A DNA stretch of 24,105 bases from RGIG3102 sp964649845 (GTDB lineage Bacteria > Bacillota > Clostridia > Oscillospirales > Ruminococcaceae), in assembly GCA_964649845.1 (NCBI GenBank), contig CAZYSS010000021.1:1-24105 (forward strand), in the 5' to 3' direction. Each line of letters begins with the position of its first letter. Within the stretch, counting starts at the first letter, position 1. A program made the translations under genes and the position numbers. Positions 21,501 through 24,105 of this stretch are shown in pieces. A model generated the notes under the pieces. That model was not told the origin of the DNA. It saw nothing but the letters and a program-made list of their open reading frames with translations, and did not search any database.

Positions 21501-22685
21501 TTATTTTTTGTCTTTGTCGCCATCGAACAGGTCTTTCAGGGTTTTGAAAAAGCCTTTGCGCTGTTCGTAGTTTTCGTCCTTGAGAGTTGCTTCAAAGGCT
21601 TCCAGAGCTTTGCGCTGTTCACGGGTGATTTTCTTTGGAATTTCCACGTTTACCGTCACATACTGGTCACCTCTGCCACGGCCATTGAGATATTTGATAC
21701 CTTTGCCGCGCAGACGGAAGCGTGTACCGGACTGTGTGCCTTCCGGAATGTTGTACTGAACCTTGCCGTCAACTGTAGGCACAACTATTTCTGCACCAAG
21801 CACAGCCTGTGAATAGGTGATAGGAACAGTTACATAAACATCGTAGCCATTACGGGTAAGGATTGGGTCTGGTTTAACGGACACTACAACAATTGTATCG
21901 CCCCATGCGCCGCCGTTTGCACCGGCATTGCCCTGACCGCGCAGAGCAAGGCTCTGTTCGTCATCGATACCTGCAGGGATGTTTACCTCTTTCTTTACTG
22001 TAACCTGTACCTGACCTGAACCACGGCAGGTGTTACATGGGTCAGAAATGATTTTGCCCTTGCCCTGACAATGCGGACAAACACGTCTGTTCTGCATTAC
22101 GCCAAACGGTGTGCGCTGCTGTTCCATAATATAGCCGGAGCCATTACAATGCGGACAGGTGCTGGCAGAAGTGCCTTTCTTTGCACCGGAGCCGCCGCAA
22201 TCCGGGCAGTTTTCGCTTCTGGTATAAGTAACTGTTTTTGTGCAGCCGTGAACTGCTTCCATAAATGAAATTGTGATGCCGATATGAATATCACCGCCGC
22301 GGCGTGGAGCGTTAGGATCAGCACGGCGTGTGCTGCCGCCGCCAAATCCGCCGCCGAAAAAGCTTTCAAAAATATCGTTCAGGTCTACACCTGCACCGCC
22401 AAAGCCGCCTGTGTAGCCGCCCCAGTTTGCACCGCCGCCACCTGCGCCGAAGTTAGGGTCTACACCGGCGTGGCCATATGTGTCGTAGCGCTGTTTTTTT
22501 TCAGCATCCGAAAGAACTTCATAGGCTTCGTTAACCTCTTTGAAATTCTTTTCAGCTTCAGCGTCACCCGGATTAAGGTCAGGGTGATATTTTTTTGCTT
22601 TTTTGCGATATGCAGATTTTATCTCGGCGTCAGATGCTTTTTTATCAACGCCAAGGACTTCGTAATAATCTCTTTTTTCTGCCAC
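21501..22685 (-). CDS. dnaJ: Chaperone protein DnaJ
   Basis: Hsp40 co-chaperone that delivers clients to DnaK and stimulates its ATPase. 394 residues, a full-length type I protein. The J-domain covers about residues 5-70 with HPD at 34-36. A long Gly/Phe-rich stretch (GAGGGGANWGGYTGGFGGAG) follows, then four zinc motifs CPDCGGSG, CPHCNGSG, CPHCQGKG and CNTCRGSG, and the C-terminal substrate-binding domains. It starts at a GTG with GAGGA about 8 bases upstream. It is behind dnaK in the same direction, as in the classical hsp70 operon, but 360 bases of repeats lie between, so an independent or read-through transcript is possible. Confidence 0.97.
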   Translation of the reverse strand: MAEKRDYYEVLGVDKKASDAEIKSAYRKKAKKYHPDLNPGDAEAEKNFKEVNEAYEVLSDAEKKQRYDTYGHAGVDPNFGAGGGGANWGGYTGGFGGAGVDLNDIFESFFGGGFGGGSTRRADPNAPRRGGDIHIGITISFMEAVHGCTKTVTYTRSENCPDCGGSGAKKGTSASTCPHCNGSGYIMEQQRTPFGVMQNRRVCPHCQGKGKIISDPCNTCRGSGQVQVTVKKEVNIPAGIDDEQSLALRGQGNAGANGGAWGDTIVVVSVKPDPILTRNGYDVYVTVPITYSQAVLGAEIVVPTVDGKVQYNIPEGTQSGTRFRLRGKGIKYLNGRGRGDQYVTVNVEIPKKITREQRKALEAFEATLKDENYEQRKGFFKTLKDLFDGDKDKK

Positions 22686-22822
22686 TGTTTAAGTCCTCAA
22701 TAAAAATGGATTTTAATTAAAAGTTATGTTTGCGGGACGGGGAACGGCGGTGAAGCCGTCAGCCCGAATGGGGGACATATTTGCCAAAGGCGCATATGCC
22801 TCCTCTACATAATGCGGGATAA

Positions 22823-22956
22823 TGTCGTCCCGAAACGCAAGTGACGCGTGCCCTTTAGGGTAGGAATCTTTGCAGTATAAGCCACAGTAAAATATTTACT
22901 TTGCGATTACTTATAGCGCGAAGATTCTTCAGTCGCTTTGCTCCTTCAGAATGACA
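22823..22956. mobile_element. MITE-like element with TGTCATTC-type inverted ends
   Basis: The left end TGTCGTCCCGAA (22823-22834) and the right end TTCAGAATGACA (22945-22956) are imperfect inverted repeats, and GGAATCTTTG/AAGATTC boxes lie inside each end. The roughly 134-base unit has no gene. Related pieces occur at 16901-16986 and 21268-21319. The name MITE-like is descriptive; no target duplication was seen. Confidence 0.5.
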
Positions 22957-23005
22957 ATATTCCAGTTTGTTTTTATAATAAGCATATTCTTATTTACAAC
23001 TATAA

Positions 23006-23030
23006 GGCGGATATGAAATCCGCCCTGTAG
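23006..23030. repeat. REP-like hairpin behind dnaK
   Basis: The stem GGCGGAT/ATCCGCC, 7 bp around a 5-base ATGAA spacer, is followed by CCTGTAG, a variant of the CCCTACG flank seen in the 2.6-3.1 kb array. Confidence 0.65.
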
Positions 23031-23049
23031 TATATCGCTTTTTTATAAA

Positions 23050-24105
23050 TCAGTCAACGTCTTTGAAGTCAGCATCATACACATTGTCGCCGCCCTGTGC
23101 GCCGTCTGCATTGTACTGCTGGCCGCCGTTGTCAGCATTCTGCTGTGCCTGCTGCTGTGCCTGTGCGTACATTTTCTGTGTTGCTTCGTGGATTACAGAT
23201 TCCAGTGCTGTCATTTTTGCTTCAATATCAGCTTTTACGCCACCCTGGAGAGCTGTTTTCAGTTCTTCCTGTTTAGCTTTGATGTCGTTTACTTCAGCTT
23301 CTGTGATTTTACCTTCAAGGTCTTTCAGCACTTTGTCTGTCTGGTAAACAAGGCTGTCTGCCTGGTTTCTTGTTTCAACTTCTTCTTTGCGTTTTTTGTC
23401 TTCTTCTGCATACTGTTCAGCTTCACGCACAGCTTTTTCAATGTCTTCTTTGGACATATTGGAAGAAGATGTGATTGTGATATTCTGTTCTTTGCCTGTG
23501 CCCAGGTCTTTTGCAGATACAGAAACAATGCCGTTTGCGTCGATGTCAAATGTTACTTCGATCTGTGGGATGCCGCGTGGAGCCGGAGCAATACCATCCA
23601 GGTTGAAGATACCCAGAGATTTGTTGTTTGCCGCCATTTCTCTTTCACCCTGCAGAACATTTACCTGTACTGAAGGCTGGTTGTCTGTAGCTGTGGAGAA
23701 AATCTGGCTCTTTTTAGTTGGGATTGTTGTGTTTCTTTCGATGATTTTTGTAAATACACCGCCGTATGTTTCGATACCCAGTGACAGTGGTGTAACGTCC
23801 AGCAGAAGGATGCCTTTTACATCGCCGCCGAGAACGCCGCCCTGGATAGCAGCACCAAGAGCAACGCATTCGTCAGGGTTGATGCCTTTGAATGGTTCTT
23901 TGCCAAGGTATTTTTTAACTGCTTCCTGAACTGCAGGAATTCTTGTGGAACCGCCAACCAGCAGAACTTTGTTCAGGTCGCTTGGGGACAGGCCGCTGTC
24001 TGCCAGAGCCTGACGTACAGGACCCATTGTTGCTTCAACAAGGTCGTGTGTCAGTTCGTCGAATTTAGCTCTTGTAAGAGTCATATCCAGATGTTTTGGA
24101 CCTGT
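23050..24105 (-). CDS. dnaK: Chaperone protein DnaK (Hsp70), 3' part
   Basis: The gene runs off the right edge; only the C-terminal 351 codons are present. They cover the end of the ATPase domain (VLLVGGSTRIPAVQEAVK, ALGAAIQGGVL), the conserved linker GILLLDVTPLSLGIET, the substrate-binding beta domain (ERNTTIPTKKSQIFSTA, VLQGEREMAANN, PRGIPQIEVTFDIDANGI), the alpha lid with a charged coiled region, and a Gln/Ala/Gly-rich tail ending DADFKDVD, close to the usual EEVD-like bacterial ending. The frame continues in TGPKHLD upstream of the first Met, confirming truncation by the window. It folds client proteins together with DnaJ and GrpE. The CIRCE/heat-shock operator would be outside the window. 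Confidence 0.97.
   Translation of the reverse strand, partial: TGPKHLDMTLTRAKFDELTHDLVEATMGPVRQALADSGLSPSDLNKVLLVGGSTRIPAVQEAVKKYLGKEPFKGINPDECVALGAAIQGGVLGGDVKGILLLDVTPLSLGIETYGGVFTKIIERNTTIPTKKSQIFSTATDNQPSVQVNVLQGEREMAANNKSLGIFNLDGIAPAPRGIPQIEVTFDIDANGIVSVSAKDLGTGKEQNITITSSSNMSKEDIEKAVREAEQYAEEDKKRKEEVETRNQADSLVYQTDKVLKDLEGKITEAEVNDIKAKQEELKTALQGGVKADIEAKMTALESVIHEATQKMYAQAQQQAQQNADNGGQQYNADGAQGGDNVYDADFKDVD

Larger units (their letters stand above)
22686..23049. repeat. dnaK-dnaJ spacer filled with hairpin and MITE-like repeats
   Basis: No gene in this 364-base stretch. It contains a GACGGC/GCCGTC-type hairpin at about 22744-22760, a composite repeat at 22823-22956 and a REP-like hairpin at 23006-23030 (GGCGGAT/ATCCGCC, followed by CTGTAG). 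No T-run terminator is visible directly behind dnaK, so read-through into dnaJ is likely. Confidence 0.7.

Noticed and set aside
1..24105. tRNA, rRNA or known riboswitch
   Set aside because: No cloverleaf, rRNA segment or recognisable riboswitch core was seen in any spacer on either strand.

Overview
The window looks like one scaffold of a low- to mid-GC, Gram-positive-type anaerobe of the class Clostridia, probably an Oscillospirales-like gut or digester bacterium. This is inferred from the strong AGGAGG-type ribosome sites, the trimeric NADH-linked [FeFe] hydrogenase with a DRTGG/ATPase/PHP neighbourhood, the dnaK-dnaJ order and the gene content; no 16S or other decisive marker is present. 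Two runs of exactly ten N (5395-5404, 6900-6909) mark scaffold gaps, so it is a draft or metagenomic assembly.

Layout. 1-53: palindromes resembling the hairpin end of an IS200/IS605-type element. 54-2559 (minus): an iron-sulfur flavoprotein-like reductase with its own promoter, and a three-gene operon (membrane-anchored unknown, GNAT acetyltransferase, NUDIX hydrolase). 2580-3140: no gene, but an array of short palindromes with compensating stem changes, partly in 64-bp tandem units. 3203-8289 (minus): hydrogenase operon hydC, ATPase, small [2Fe-2S] protein, hydB, hydA. 8646-11943 (plus, divergent): DRTGG protein, RsbW-like ATPase, sensory-type [FeFe]-hydrogenase homologue, second DRTGG-like protein, PHP phosphoesterase. 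12119-13090: nucleoside hydrolase. 13145-14818 (minus): NAD+ synthetase with a degenerate glutaminase domain. 14969-16620: Lrp/AsnC regulator overlapping an aminotransferase gene. 17003-19051: DUF362-ferredoxin protein and ispE. 19059-20073: two convergent RAYT (REP-associated tyrosine transposase) genes, one broken by a stop codon. 20073-21104 (minus): aldose 1-epimerase. 21501-24105 (minus): dnaJ and the 3' part of dnaK, separated and flanked by MITE-like repeats.

How it works together. HydABC would couple NADH (and perhaps ferredoxin) oxidation to H2 production. The divergent genes encode an H-cluster protein lacking the usual proton-shuttle cysteine plus switch-like ATPase and DRTGG proteins, so I infer an H2- or redox-sensing module that controls the hydrogenase or related fermentation genes. 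The second theme is a RAYT/hairpin system. Each RAYT gene carries, inside its own reading frame and at matching positions on either side of the catalytic HUH motif, two inverted copies of a short CCCCTACG-flanked hairpin. The hairpins are identical within a gene but differ between the two genes, and near-identical solo hairpins lie elsewhere in the window. This is the most unusual signal seen.
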